A stretch of 64,000 nt of DNA. Origin: WLWS01 sp965243105. GTDB taxonomy: Bacteria; Pseudomonadota; Gammaproteobacteria; Eutrophobiales; Eutrophobiaceae. This document shows, piece by piece, positions 1 to 9,243 of this stretch. Below the pieces are notes generated by a model. The model made no database searches, was not told where the DNA came from, and saw only the letters and a list, made by a program, of their open reading frames with translations. Each line of letters starts with the position of its first letter. Position 1 is the stretch's first letter. A program made the translations under genes and the position numbers. The stretch lies in NCBI GenBank assembly GCA_965243105.1, contig CBDEUC010000003.1, positions 992,001 through 1,056,000 of the forward strand, in the 5' to 3' direction.

Positions 1-1
1 T

Positions 2-2131
2 GACATTATCACCTCGGAACAATTGGCCCAGGCCCAGGACGCCCAGGCCTTGCACAAGTACCTTCATGATATCGGTAGCCTGCTACTTGACCTTGCCTCG
101 CTCAAGGAAGCCGTGGACAAGGTTAAAAGTGGCGAATTCGCCTCTGGTAGCTCGGCACAGCAACTGGATGATGTGTACGAAACATTGAAGGATTTTGAAA
201 GTGCTGTAGGCACCATTGGCGCCGCAAATGGTGCAACAACCTGGGCACCTACCTCTAACACTCCGGGACACGTCATCGGCGCACTGGGTGGGGATGCAAT
301 CGCGGATTCTGTTGGTGCAAAAAATGCCACGCCGGAAAACATTGGCTCCGCCATCAATGACGTGAAGAGTCAAATTAACGATGCCATTTCCATCGTGCAG
401 GATGCGAAGGACGGTAAGACACCAACGGCTGCCGTAGGCAAGGCCATAGGTCGCATCCTCAAAAACATCTCGGTTGGCAAAATGCGCGAACGACAGGCGC
501 AAATGGATGAGTACATTCGTAACATTGGTGCAAATGCCGGTGCAATTGCCTCTTCCATGGCCTTCCTGCAGAAAACCAATAGTCGTCGCTTTGCCGTAGA
601 AGATGCACTAAAGGCCATTCGCGCTGCGAAAGGTGCGCTAATGGCCTGCATGGTCAAGGCCTGCGGTGCCATGAGTCTGGCCCGTCCAAATGTCAGCACG
701 AATTTTGATGGTTGGGGCGGGGCACTCAGGCACTTTAATGGTCTTACACGGGGTTTGTTCACCTTGCTCGACGGTACTTTTGCTGTAGAGGATCACTGCC
801 CTGGAACGGAAACCGCTATTTCACTTTTCAGTGGTGATGGCATGGGCTCCGGAAACACCAGTGTCATAGGGGCCAACACAAACCTGACGCCGACACACGA
901 GGTGACGGCAAAGTGCCCGCGCTGCCAGCCCATCGCTGACAAGCTGGCTGCTAACCTGAGCGAAACCGATTACTGGCGTGCAGAAAAAGCCGCCATCGAA
1001 GAAAAACTTCGCCAGGCCGAAACCCTGCGCCAACGCCGCGGCGTACTGGAAAGTCGTAAGGCCAGTAACCGGCGCTCAATCCAACAATTGAACCAGGGGC
1101 GGGCAGATTCAAAAGCCTTTGGTTTTTACTGGGGTGGTGGTCTTGCTTTCATGCTGCGACAGGCCGAAGCCAGGGGAAGAGACCTGCAACGGCAGATAGA
1201 AGAAATGTCCCGTGAAATCGACCGCCTTGAAGCAAGGAAGAACGAACTCGAAACTATTGACGCTCGGCTTTCAAAGCTACTGGATGAAAGGCGCGGTCTG
1301 CGAACAGATCTGCGTTATTGCCAGGAACAGTATTGTAAAGATTATGACCAAGACAACGCGGCGGTGGGACGTTTTATTGGTGAAATTTTTGCCGATGTAG
1401 AGTTGGTGGATGTCAAGCATGTGAGCGGCAACAATCCCTACGATCGGCGCGACCCAATCGCACCGGATGCGAACCGCATCGGCATGTCGAATCCGGTTTC
1501 AGGTATGAGCACGGGAGGAGGCACCGGCGGTACAGGTGGTGGTATGACCGGTGGTGGTGGAGGTGTCATGATGGAACCCACCATCCAGGTATTACCCTTT
1601 GGCAGCACCTTTATCCCCTTTGATAACCTCAGCCTGGTGGGCCCGGATGCCTGCCCGAGCGATCACTACCATGGCGGAGACGTCATCGCCTGCGATGGCA
1701 GTACTGCCAGTGATCCCGCACCCGGCGTATGTGGTTACGGTACACCCGATGACATCGTGGAAATCCCAGAGTCTTCCTGTACCGATCCCAATGCGGGCAC
1801 CGTGATCCCCATCATGCTGTCAGCATCCATCAATGCCCAGTGTGATGTAAATTCTGGTAATGGTACGAACACACTGAATATCGATGGCACAAATTTCTGT
1901 AACGTGAGCGGCCCCGCACCCCAGGTGGCAGGGGGCACCCACAACTTCACCTGCCAGGAACACACCCAGGTGACCATTACCGGCACCTGCTCAACAACCC
2001 AGTGTCGGGCGTTTCTCAATTCAACAACGAACCTGGATTGCCCATTTCCCGATGGCGGCTTTTTTGGCGGGACCTTTGGCGACTCCGGCGGCTATACCGG
2101 CACGGTTTCAGAAAACTGCACTTGTGACTAA
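2..2131 (+). CDS. Large exported-type protein with coiled coil and Cys-rich C-terminus, 5' truncated by window edge
   Basis: The reading frame is open to the left edge, so the true start lies outside the window; at least 702 residues are present. I do not recognise the family. The N-terminal ~300 residues are Ala/Gly-rich and helical. Residues ~310-450 are charged and heptad-like (a probable coiled coil). Then come a Gly/Thr-rich linker (~490-520, many GG pairs) and a C-terminal part with many cysteines in short spacing, ending in CTCD. Cysteine pairs and a Gly linker suggest a protein that folds outside the cytoplasm. The stop lies 3 bases before the next gene, and two further exported proteins follow on the same strand, so the three are probably one operon and may form one envelope structure. 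Function unknown. Confidence 0.6.
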   Translation, partial: DIITSEQLAQAQDAQALHKYLHDIGSLLLDLASLKEAVDKVKSGEFASGSSAQQLDDVYETLKDFESAVGTIGAANGATTWAPTSNTPGHVIGALGGDAIADSVGAKNATPENIGSAINDVKSQINDAISIVQDAKDGKTPTAAVGKAIGRILKNISVGKMRERQAQMDEYIRNIGANAGAIASSMAFLQKTNSRRFAVEDALKAIRAAKGALMACMVKACGAMSLARPNVSTNFDGWGGALRHFNGLTRGLFTLLDGTFAVEDHCPGTETAISLFSGDGMGSGNTSVIGANTNLTPTHEVTAKCPRCQPIADKLAANLSETDYWRAEKAAIEEKLRQAETLRQRRGVLESRKASNRRSIQQLNQGRADSKAFGFYWGGGLAFMLRQAEARGRDLQRQIEEMSREIDRLEARKNELETIDARLSKLLDERRGLRTDLRYCQEQYCKDYDQDNAAVGRFIGEIFADVELVDVKHVSGNNPYDRRDPIAPDANRIGMSNPVSGMSTGGGTGGTGGGMTGGGGGVMMEPTIQVLPFGSTFIPFDNLSLVGPDACPSDHYHGGDVIACDGSTASDPAPGVCGYGTPDDIVEIPESSCTDPNAGTVIPIMLSASINAQCDVNSGNGTNTLNIDGTNFCNVSGPAPQVAGGTHNFTCQEHTQVTITGTCSTTQCRAFLNSTTNLDCPFPDGGFFGGTFGDSGGYTGTVSENCTCD

Positions 2132-2134
2132 ATA

Positions 2135-2674
2135 ATGAATATATTAAAGACACCAGGCAGACAGGGAACGGCGCTCATCATGGCGTTCCTTGTACTGTTA
2201 AGCACCGTCTATCTCGTCGGTGACAGGGTCGAGGCCAGGCAATTTCGACAGGTCGTACCCATTGCCACCCCGCACAAACTGAAATCCACTCTTCCCGACG
2301 GTGCAAAGGCGATTGAAAATCCCCGGCAGCTTGGCCGCGCCGAAGTGACTTCAGCTGTCAACCAGGTCCTTTCAAAGTGGAATACGGGTGAACTTGACCA
2401 GACCCTGTCTGATCAATTTTTCGACAGGACGAGATTAACAGATGCGGTGGATAATGTTGTACCAAGAGATGCGACACTACGCTTGCAATCCGTACAGGGT
2501 ATCCAGACTCTGCAGCAGTACATCATGCCGGGTGACGCCGGTGACAGTCGCGTCAGTATCGTCTCGGCCACCGTGCGAACTCAGTTGGAATACAACGATC
2601 CCGAATCCGGTTATGTCGCTGTCCCCGGTGTGAATGAATTCATCCTGAAAGTCACGGAGAAACCGGGTAACTAG
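2135..2674 (+). CDS. Hypothetical exported/membrane-anchored protein, 179 aa
   Basis: Residues ~12-30 form one hydrophobic segment (a signal peptide or membrane anchor) after a short basic N-terminus. The rest is soluble and has no motif I recognise. The start ATG lies only 3 bases after the previous stop, and the next gene begins 11 bases after this stop, so translation within one transcript is likely. It sits between a coiled-coil/Cys-rich protein and an outer-membrane-barrel-like protein, which suggests a periplasmic partner of those two. This is inference from context only. Confidence 0.55.
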   Translation: MNILKTPGRQGTALIMAFLVLLSTVYLVGDRVEARQFRQVVPIATPHKLKSTLPDGAKAIENPRQLGRAEVTSAVNQVLSKWNTGELDQTLSDQFFDRTRLTDAVDNVVPRDATLRLQSVQGIQTLQQYIMPGDAGDSRVSIVSATVRTQLEYNDPESGYVAVPGVNEFILKVTEKPGN

Positions 2675-2685
2675 GAAATGATGTG

Positions 2686-4875
2686 ATGAGCCGTCTATTT
2701 AAGTCTTTCCTAATCGTACTGCCATTCCTGCTCGGCACGGCCGTAGCGCAGGCTGCCGACTGGAGTATTGATGGCAGCAATACCCTTCGCGGCAGCGTCT
2801 ACGATGCCAGCGGAGCCGGTAGTGGTAGTCCCTACCCCTTTGAAGGGGATATGTACTTCGATGAGATCAGCATATTTTTTGACAAGCGGGAATCCCCTTA
2901 TTCGTCCTGGGAAGGGGAATTTACTGGCTTATACAATGTAAACGACGACTATCGCTCAGGTGATTTTGGCATGGTGCCCGAGCGCATGAACCTGACCCGT
3001 GAAAACGGTGAAGGCGCATTGCCCTATCGTGCAGAGGTGGGGGACTTCTTTGCCTACTACAGCTTCATGACAATGCAGCGTTCCCTCAAAGGTGTGCAGC
3101 TTGAATTCCAGCCCTTTGGCAGCGACACTCGCCAGCACTCGTTTATCGTAACCTCCGGTGCCAACGAAAGTAACTGGCGCGATCTCACTTTCCAGGATGA
3201 TTACTTCAACGGTGCGTCCTGGCTCATGCAGGACAGCAGGCTGGGAAGTTGGAGCATCAATTTCAGTCATAACTTTCGCGATAACTCTTTCAAGGCCGGC
3301 ACCCTTGACCGTAACCAGTTTGTCACCAGTATTTCCGGCGAACTACCCTTTCAGCTCGGTTCGCACAACATTAATATTGAGTCCGAGATTGCCCATTTTA
3401 ACGGTGATCATGACGGGCTTGCCGGTGCAGCCAGCGGCCAGGAAAGGGCCGACAATGGTTACCTGGTGGAAATGCGAGGTAACCACAGCAGCATGCCCTG
3501 GGATTACCGTTTTCGCTTTGAGCATTACGGGCAGGATTTCAGACCCCGTGGCGCGGTCGTGAGTCCCGACCGCCGCTCCTTTGAACTGCACAGCGGCTGG
3601 CGATTTCAGTCCGGCCTGCGTCTTCGCGCCAGGGCGCAGCTGTTCCAGGATTCCTACGAAACCAATAACCGCCTGCGTACCCGCACCTACGGTATTAATT
3701 TAACCGGGCCGTTCATGCAGCGATTTTATCCCGGGCTGAGTGGTCGCCTGGACGCCTACATACAAAACCGCGACAACGCACTGACAACCGTCAGCACCAT
3801 TAACCACACCGTACGTCTTAACCTTAACGCACCCCTGCCAAACGAGTGGAATGGTCGTGTAGGACTATTCGTGCAAAACCTTCGGAATCGACTGGGAAGA
3901 TCCGGTGACATTCTCACCAGGGAACTCATCCTTGGACTTGATCGAAGAATACGCTTTAACGGCTGGGATGCATTTATCTCGCCAGGCTTTGCCTATCGCA
4001 CAAACCGTAAGGGCAACAGCGACAACAATGAAGTACGCCCGGCGTTTTCCATGCGCATGCAGCGTGACGCGCACTCGATGAACATGAGCTATGGTTCGCG
4101 CGTGCAGGATCGCAGGACTGCCTTCAACGGTATTGACGTGACTACACACAACTTCAACCTGGATTACCGCTACCAGTTTCGCCAGCACCTGGTCGGGCTT
4201 GAAGCCAATGTACAGGGGCGCGATCCGCAGCCGGGTGATTCAACAGAGGCCTGGCGCATATCCGCCTTCTGGACCATGGAGTTTGATCGCCCAGCTCGCG
4301 CGCCCGCGACTTTTCAACGTAATGCGCAAATCGACTCAACAGCAACGGCGACGCGGGATTCACGCCTGCCTGTTATCGATATTGCTTCCCTCGGCCCGCG
4401 CAGGGCTGCCGATAGCGTGCTTGCCGCGCTCGAGAATGCCGGCCTGAGTAATGCCAGCAGGCAGGCAGGGTACATGGTTTATGAACACAGTATTTACCCT
4501 GATGTGTTCAGGCGACAGCGCCTGGCGCTTGAGTTTACCGCGGGTGTACTACAGGAATCCGGCATCATTATCGATTTTGACAACGTTGGTGACAGGGACA
4601 GCAATGCGCAGACATACGAGCGCATCAGGCAATTGTTGATTCGCTCACTGGGTAATCCCACGCGAACCTTTGAAGAGGGCGATTTTACTGCCCGTCTTGC
4701 TGACGATGTGAATGGCGAAAGGTTTATTCGAATCACCGAGTGGAAAACCGACGACGGCACGGTACGCTTTGGTATACCGCGTCGTCTCGATGGCCAGGTG
4801 AGAATGGAAATACAGCACGGCACGACATTTGGTCCGCCGCGTGACACCCTGTGGTCCATCGAGCAGGTACGCTAG
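2686..4875 (+). CDS. Putative outer-membrane beta-barrel protein, 729 aa
   Basis: A signal peptide (hydrophobic residues ~7-22, cleavage after AQA) leads into a long region rich in alternating polar and aromatic residues (repeated short stretches such as YRFRFEHYG), as expected of a TonB-independent outer-membrane barrel. Residues ~560-730 look like a separate soluble domain, with a repeated GDxxxR pattern. A GTG lies directly before the chosen ATG (2683/2686). An AGGA 9 bases upstream of the ATG favours 2686. It is the last gene of the three-gene set at the left edge; a promoter-like sequence and a tRNA follow. Family not recognised; a porin-like or surface-assembly role is inference. Confidence 0.55.
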   Translation: MSRLFKSFLIVLPFLLGTAVAQAADWSIDGSNTLRGSVYDASGAGSGSPYPFEGDMYFDEISIFFDKRESPYSSWEGEFTGLYNVNDDYRSGDFGMVPERMNLTRENGEGALPYRAEVGDFFAYYSFMTMQRSLKGVQLEFQPFGSDTRQHSFIVTSGANESNWRDLTFQDDYFNGASWLMQDSRLGSWSINFSHNFRDNSFKAGTLDRNQFVTSISGELPFQLGSHNINIESEIAHFNGDHDGLAGAASGQERADNGYLVEMRGNHSSMPWDYRFRFEHYGQDFRPRGAVVSPDRRSFELHSGWRFQSGLRLRARAQLFQDSYETNNRLRTRTYGINLTGPFMQRFYPGLSGRLDAYIQNRDNALTTVSTINHTVRLNLNAPLPNEWNGRVGLFVQNLRNRLGRSGDILTRELILGLDRRIRFNGWDAFISPGFAYRTNRKGNSDNNEVRPAFSMRMQRDAHSMNMSYGSRVQDRRTAFNGIDVTTHNFNLDYRYQFRQHLVGLEANVQGRDPQPGDSTEAWRISAFWTMEFDRPARAPATFQRNAQIDSTATATRDSRLPVIDIASLGPRRAADSVLAALENAGLSNASRQAGYMVYEHSIYPDVFRRQRLALEFTAGVLQESGIIIDFDNVGDRDSNAQTYERIRQLLIRSLGNPTRTFEEGDFTARLADDVNGERFIRITEWKTDDGTVRFGIPRRLDGQVRMEIQHGTTFGPPRDTLWSIEQVR

Positions 4876-4913
4876 CCGGCGCCTCGAAATTTCCCTATTT
4901 ATCAAAGATTCCT

Positions 4914-4919
4914 TATACT
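4914..4919 (+). promoter_or_regulatory. Possible -10 box of the tRNA-Leu transcript
   Basis: TATACT sits about 85 bases before the tRNA, in an AT-rich stretch followed by a GC-rich block. The -35 match is weak. A transcript from here would also contain the partial tRNA copy at 4938-4976. Confidence 0.3.
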
Positions 4920-4937
4920 TGCCGGCCTTTCTTGTTC

Positions 4938-4976
4938 AGTAAAACCTTGCCGGGCTTTGAATTTGGTAGACTGGTG
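4938..4976 (+). repeat. Degenerate partial copy of the tRNA-Leu 5' end
   Basis: The 17 bases at 4938-4954 are identical to 4994-5010, which span the tRNA leader and its first six bases. The similarity continues through the D-loop (TTGGTAGAC) and then stops before the anticodon arm. The copy lacks an anticodon stem and cannot be a functional tRNA. It looks like a truncated tandem duplication, or a relic of an insertion that used the tRNA end. Confidence 0.65.
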
Positions 4977-5004
4977 ATTTACTGAATGATTGTAGTAAAA
5001 CCTT

Positions 5005-5089
5005 GCCGGGGTGGCGGAATTGGTAGACGCGCCGGATTCAAAATCCGGTTTCTTCGGAAGTGCGAGTTCGATTCTCGCCCTCGGCACCA
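5005..5089 (+). tRNA. tRNA-Leu (anticodon CAA)
   Basis: This 85-base tRNA has an encoded CCA end. The acceptor stem is GCCGGGG paired with CCTCGGC (one G-U), the D-loop contains GGTAGAC, and the anticodon stem CCGGA/TCCGG holds the loop TTCAAAA, giving anticodon CAA. There is a long variable arm, as expected for leucine, and the T-loop is GTTCGATTC. It reads UUG codons. Confidence 0.95.
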
Positions 5090-5128
5090 AGCATCTAAGT
5101 CCTTGTAAACCCTGTATCGTGAAATGTA

Positions 5129-6484
5129 ATGAACTCTCAAGCTGACACGACTTTGAACCAGGAAGGGCGCTGGGATCAGCAGCGACTGCGCTCTCTCGTG
5201 CAAGACAAGCGAGTGCACCGCGACGTCTATTCGAATAAAGACGTATTTGCACTGGAGATGGAAAGGATCTGGAGCAAGGCCTGGATTTATGTCGGGCATG
5301 AAAGCCAGGTAAAAGAACCCGGCGACTACATCACCACTACCATTGGCCTGACCCCGGTCATCATGGTGCGGGATCCCAACGGAGAGGATATTCACGTACT
5401 GAAAAACCGCTGCGGTCATCGCGGCGCCATGGTGTGTGAAGCACGCTGGGGCAAGACCAACCAGGGCATGTTCCAGTGTCCCTACCACGGCTGGACCTTT
5501 CGAGCTGACGGCAGCCTGCGTTCCTACCCGGCACCGGGTGGCTACAAGGATGTCGGTTTTGACAGGAACAACCCGGAATACGGCATGCAACCCGTGGCGA
5601 GAGTTGAACGTTATCGCGGTTTTGTTTTTGCGTCTCTTTCAAGCAGTGGCCAGGACTTCAAGAGCTTCGCCGGACGCGTTGCAGAAACCATCGACAACAT
5701 GGTGGACAGGGCTCCCGAGGGCGAAGTGGAAGTCACCGGCAAAACATGTCACCGCTTTCGTCACCCGGCCAACTGGAAATTTTTCACGGAAAACCTGCAC
5801 GATGCCATGCATCCCATGATTGCACACGGCGCTACCACCGACGCCGTGCACCGCTACGTGCAGACCCTCGCCGATGACCATGAGCCGCTACCGGAAGCCG
5901 AGGTCATTGCACCTTTTGGCGGTTCCTACGACTTTTTTGACAACATGGGATTTACCGGTCTGCCCAACGGTCATGGTTTCATGGGCGGCAAGTCCAGCAT
6001 CCTGTCCCATTACGAGGCCTACCCCGATTACCTTGAAAGCATGTATGCCGCCTACGGAAAGGATCGAACCCAGGATATTCTTTCAGCAAACCGTCACAAC
6101 ACGCTGCTCTATCCTTCATGCACCATTCGCGACAACATCCAGTCGATTCGCGTGGTGATACCGCTTTCTGTCAACGAAACGATCATTGAATCATGGACTT
6201 TCAGGCTCAAGGGCGCACCATCAAATATGCTGGAGCGAACACTGCGATACTCCCGCCTGATAAATTCTCCAGGCTCCATGGTGGGCCCGGATGACCTGAG
6301 CTGCTATGTGAGGATCCAGAAAAGCGCGGAAGCGGGCTCCATAGAATGGATCGATGCCCATCGACATCATGGCAGGCAGGAAAACTCGGAAGACGGCATA
6401 ACCACCACTGGCACCAGTGACTTTGCCCTGCTAAACCAGTACCGGGCATGGGTCGATTACATGACGGCGGACAGCCAGTCATGA
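5129..6484 (+). CDS. Rieske aromatic-ring-hydroxylating dioxygenase, large (alpha) subunit
   Basis: This 451-aa catalytic subunit would insert dioxygen into an aromatic ring or similar substrate, with electrons supplied by a ferredoxin/reductase not encoded nearby. The N-terminal Rieske [2Fe-2S] ligands are visible as CGHRG and, about 20 residues later, CPYHGW (C-x-H...C-x2-H). The mononuclear iron region is marked by ENLHDAMHPMIAHG, which contains the D and H ligands. The length fits the family. The gene overlaps the small subunit by an ATGA junction, so the two are co-translated. The substrate cannot be read from the sequence. Confidence 0.88.
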   Translation: MNSQADTTLNQEGRWDQQRLRSLVQDKRVHRDVYSNKDVFALEMERIWSKAWIYVGHESQVKEPGDYITTTIGLTPVIMVRDPNGEDIHVLKNRCGHRGAMVCEARWGKTNQGMFQCPYHGWTFRADGSLRSYPAPGGYKDVGFDRNNPEYGMQPVARVERYRGFVFASLSSSGQDFKSFAGRVAETIDNMVDRAPEGEVEVTGKTCHRFRHPANWKFFTENLHDAMHPMIAHGATTDAVHRYVQTLADDHEPLPEAEVIAPFGGSYDFFDNMGFTGLPNGHGFMGGKSSILSHYEAYPDYLESMYAAYGKDRTQDILSANRHNTLLYPSCTIRDNIQSIRVVIPLSVNETIIESWTFRLKGAPSNMLERTLRYSRLINSPGSMVGPDDLSCYVRIQKSAEAGSIEWIDAHRHHGRQENSEDGITTTGTSDFALLNQYRAWVDYMTADSQS

Positions 6485-6969
6485 CGACGACCCTGGCCGA
6501 CGACGTCGTCGAACAGGTGCAGCAGCTGGTCAGGCTGGAAACGCGCTACCTGAACAATTCTGACCTGGACAGCTGGATCGCGCTTTTTGCCGATGATGGT
6601 TACTACTGGATGCCGCTTGAAGAAGCCCAGCAGGATCCGGAAAGTCATGACTCCCTGGTCTATGACAACAAGACATTGATGGAGATTCGCAAGAATAACC
6701 TCGGGCATCCCCTGTCACCGTCCATGCAACACCCGGTGCGCTCAGTGAGGATGCTTTCCGATATCGACGTTAGCCGTGATGAACATAGCGATGACATTAT
6801 CGTTAACGCTGCTGTGATTGCCGTGATCAATCATAGCCAGCAAAACTATTACGCGGGCAAGGTAAGCTACCGCATTCGAAACAGTGACGCCGGCTACAGG
6901 ATACAGTGCAAGCGGGTTGACCTGATCAATGCCGACGCGCCCCTCGACATCATCATGATGTATATTTAA
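6481..6969 (+). CDS. Aromatic-ring-hydroxylating dioxygenase, small (beta) subunit
   Basis: This 162-aa partner of the preceding alpha subunit has the SnoaL/NTF2-like cone fold typical of beta subunits: a start like ETRYLNNSDLDSW, then the FADDGYYWMP signature, and a C-terminal half with VDLINADAPLD. The start at 6481 is chosen because its ATG overlaps the alpha stop (ATGA). An upstream in-frame alternative at 6448 would lie inside the alpha gene. It has a structural role in the alpha3-beta3 hexamer. Confidence 0.85.
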   Translation: MTTTLADDVVEQVQQLVRLETRYLNNSDLDSWIALFADDGYYWMPLEEAQQDPESHDSLVYDNKTLMEIRKNNLGHPLSPSMQHPVRSVRMLSDIDVSRDEHSDDIIVNAAVIAVINHSQQNYYAGKVSYRIRNSDAGYRIQCKRVDLINADAPLDIIMMYI

Positions 6970-7008
6970 CCCACTTCTTTATTTCCAAAAACAGGAAAAA
7001 TCATTCAA

Positions 7009-7227
7009 GTGAAAAAAGAAAACAAGGCAGCCTTGATATCCGGAATAATCGGCGCGGTCATGGGGTTTCTCATGTCTTTCCTGGCCAACTATTTCGTGGT
7101 CCCCTACCCGGAGACCGTGGTTCAAAATGCCATTGGTAATGGCATCAGTGGCTTGATGAGTGGCTTCATGGGTGGCTTCATGGGCCTGTTCATGCACTTC
7201 AAGACTGCTGCGAAAAACGAAGAGTAA
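7009..7227 (+). CDS. Small two-segment membrane protein, 72 aa
   Basis: A GTG start is followed by a basic N-terminus, a hydrophobic segment at ~8-30 and a second Gly/Met-rich one at ~42-63 (repeats of GLMSGFMGGFMG). It would be an inner-membrane hairpin of unknown role. It follows the dioxygenase genes by about 40 bases and may share their transcript. The stop meets the end of the convergent AhpD-like gene. Confidence 0.5.
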   Translation: MKKENKAALISGIIGAVMGFLMSFLANYFVVPYPETVVQNAIGNGISGLMSGFMGGFMGLFMHFKTAAKNEE

Positions 7228-7833
7228 TCAGTGATGAGACCAGTCGGTCTCATCATCAGAATTTCCGGGAGATAATCCAAGAATATCCCCCTCGGTCGAT
7301 GCCCCCAGTCCCAGCACCGTTCGATTGGCATAGTTAAAGTAGGCACAGACCTGGTTTATTTCCAGGATCTCGCCATCATCAAACCCGCTATCACGCAGTG
7401 TTTCAATCACCTCTTCGCTGATTTTTGCAGGCTCAAGCGTCAGGGCCCTGGCGTAGTTCATTGCAGCGCACTCTCGCTCATCCAGCAGTCCGGAAAAGTC
7501 TTCACCCTGCATGGCATTTCGAATTGAAGTTGCCCTTAAGTCATCCTTCAATAATCGCCGTAGTCCCTGGAAATGATGCTCGACGCAGTAATCACAATTG
7601 TTGAGAAGACTCACATAAACACCGAGGGTTTCCAGGAACCACTTTGGCAGGGTATTGCCCGAGTGATGCAACACGTTCTTGTAGATTGCCATGTGCCCTT
7701 CCATGCTGTGTGGCCTCAGGCTATGTAACATCATGATGTTGTCCACGTTGTTATCCGGCCCCTTTACCCTGTCATAAAGTTTCTTCAGCCGGCCTGTGGC
7801 CTGCTGGTAACTCACGGTCTTGATCCAGCTCAT
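7228..7833 (-). CDS. AhpD/carboxymuconolactone-decarboxylase-like peroxidase-related protein
   Basis: The 201 residues are all-helical in composition, with the CxxC redox motif of the AhpD-like fold (NNCDYCVEHH, ~residues 106-115) and the downstream His. Family members reduce peroxides or act as thiol oxidoreductases. The N-terminus (MSWIKTV...) and the length match the 'peroxidase-related enzyme' subgroup. It stands alone, convergent with the small membrane protein and divergent from the purine permease. Confidence 0.8.
   Translation of the reverse strand: MSWIKTVSYQQATGRLKKLYDRVKGPDNNVDNIMMLHSLRPHSMEGHMAIYKNVLHHSGNTLPKWFLETLGVYVSLLNNCDYCVEHHFQGLRRLLKDDLRATSIRNAMQGEDFSGLLDERECAAMNYARALTLEPAKISEEVIETLRDSGFDDGEILEINQVCAYFNYANRTVLGLGASTEGDILGLSPGNSDDETDWSHH
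7232..7255. terminator. Perfect 10-bp hairpin between convergent genes
   Basis: TGATGAGACC, a 4-base loop and GGTCTCATCA form a perfect inverted repeat exactly at the meeting point of the two convergent genes. It also encodes the last residues of the minus-strand gene. There is no clear T-run, so it is at best a bidirectional terminator-like stem. Confidence 0.4.
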
Positions 7834-7916
7834 GTTTAGCTACCCCTGCGTTTAATGACTTATTATGAATACGATGTTACTTTGCAAAGCACTATCGTTC
7901 AAAAACGGGATGGTCA

Positions 7917-9239
7917 ATGCAACAATTCCTGCAAAGCTACTTTGCCATCGAGGAACGCAATAGCTCGCTTCGCACAGAAGTGATTGCCGGTTTCACTACC
8001 TTCCTCGCCATGGTTTACTCGGTGATCGTGGTTCCCGGTATGCTGGGTAGCGTTGGCTTTGACCCGGCCAGCGTATTCCTGGCAACCTGCCTTGTCAGCG
8101 GTATCGGGTCACTGTTACTGGGTAGCTGGGCCAGGCTACCCATGGCCATTGGCTGCGCAATTTCCCTGACTGCCTTTGTCGCCTTCAGCCTTGTGCTGGG
8201 CCAGGGCCTTGATATTGAAACTGCGCTGGGTGCAGTTTTTGTCATGGGCGTGGTCTTTACCCTGGTCAGCCTGAGTGGCCTGAGACAACTGATCATGGAC
8301 AGTTTTCCACTGGGTATCGCGCACGGTACCGGCATCGGTATCGGCCTGTTTCTTTTTCTTATCGCCGCCAACAGCATTGAACTCGTGGTGGCCAATGAAA
8401 ATGGCTTACCGGTCAGGTTTGGTGAACTGGCTACCCTGCCGGTGATCTCCGCCATTATCGGTCTTGCCCTGGTACTTGCCCTGGAAGCGCGACGTGTGAC
8501 CGGTAGCATCCTTATCGTGATTGTCGGCCTGTCGATTTTTGGCCTGCTGTTTGACGCCAACGTGAAGTTCCAGGGAGTCGTCGCGCTGCCGTCTTTTGCC
8601 TCGGAGCAATCACACTTTTTCAAAATGGATATCAAGGCCGCCATCCAGCCGGCGATGATACCGGTGGTCATTGCGCTCGTGATGACCTCCATGTTTGACG
8701 CCACCGGTACCATCAGGGCTGTTGCTGACCAGGCAAAGCTGGTGAACGGCAAGGGGCAAATTGAAAATGCTAACCAGGCCTTCCTGTCGGACTCTATCAG
8801 CAGCGCGTTTTCAGGCCTGCTTGGCAGTGCGCCTGCCGCGGTCTATATCGAGTCAGCTGCAGGCACCGCCGCAGGTGGCAAAACCGGTCTCAGTGCCTGC
8901 GTGGTTGGTGTGCTGTTCCTGCTGATCATGTTCCTGGCACCGCTCAGCTACCTGGTTCCCGCCTACGCCACGGCCCCCGCACTGATGTACGTGGGTCTTT
9001 TAATGCTTTCAAATGTAAGGAAGCTGGACTTTGAAGACAGCGTCGATGCCATGTCAGGGCTTACCTGCGCCGTGGCCATCGTGCTCAGCGCCAATATCGT
9101 TACCGGCATGACAGTCGGCTTCAGTACCTACATGCTCGGACGCATCTTCAGCGGGGAGTGGTCAAAACTCGGCATCGGCGTGAGCCTGGTGACAGTTGCA
9201 CTGGTGATTTTCTACCTGGGTGGCTGGGCTATCCAGTAA
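7917..9239 (+). CDS. NCS2-family purine permease (AzgA-like)
   Basis: This 440-aa inner-membrane transporter has about 12-14 hydrophobic segments. The N-terminus (EVIAGFTTFLAMVYSVIV) is the signature of the AzgA/guanine-hypoxanthine branch of NCS2. The substrate region around residue 250 (MTSMFDATGTI) and the later GLLGSAPAAVYIESAAG match the family's conserved TM8 and TM10 motifs. It probably imports purine bases with protons. The gene ends 4 bases before queE on the opposite strand. Confidence 0.82.
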   Translation: MQQFLQSYFAIEERNSSLRTEVIAGFTTFLAMVYSVIVVPGMLGSVGFDPASVFLATCLVSGIGSLLLGSWARLPMAIGCAISLTAFVAFSLVLGQGLDIETALGAVFVMGVVFTLVSLSGLRQLIMDSFPLGIAHGTGIGIGLFLFLIAANSIELVVANENGLPVRFGELATLPVISAIIGLALVLALEARRVTGSILIVIVGLSIFGLLFDANVKFQGVVALPSFASEQSHFFKMDIKAAIQPAMIPVVIALVMTSMFDATGTIRAVADQAKLVNGKGQIENANQAFLSDSISSAFSGLLGSAPAAVYIESAAGTAAGGKTGLSACVVGVLFLLIMFLAPLSYLVPAYATAPALMYVGLLMLSNVRKLDFEDSVDAMSGLTCAVAIVLSANIVTGMTVGFSTYMLGRIFSGEWSKLGIGVSLVTVALVIFYLGGWAIQ

Positions 9240-9243
9240 GTGC

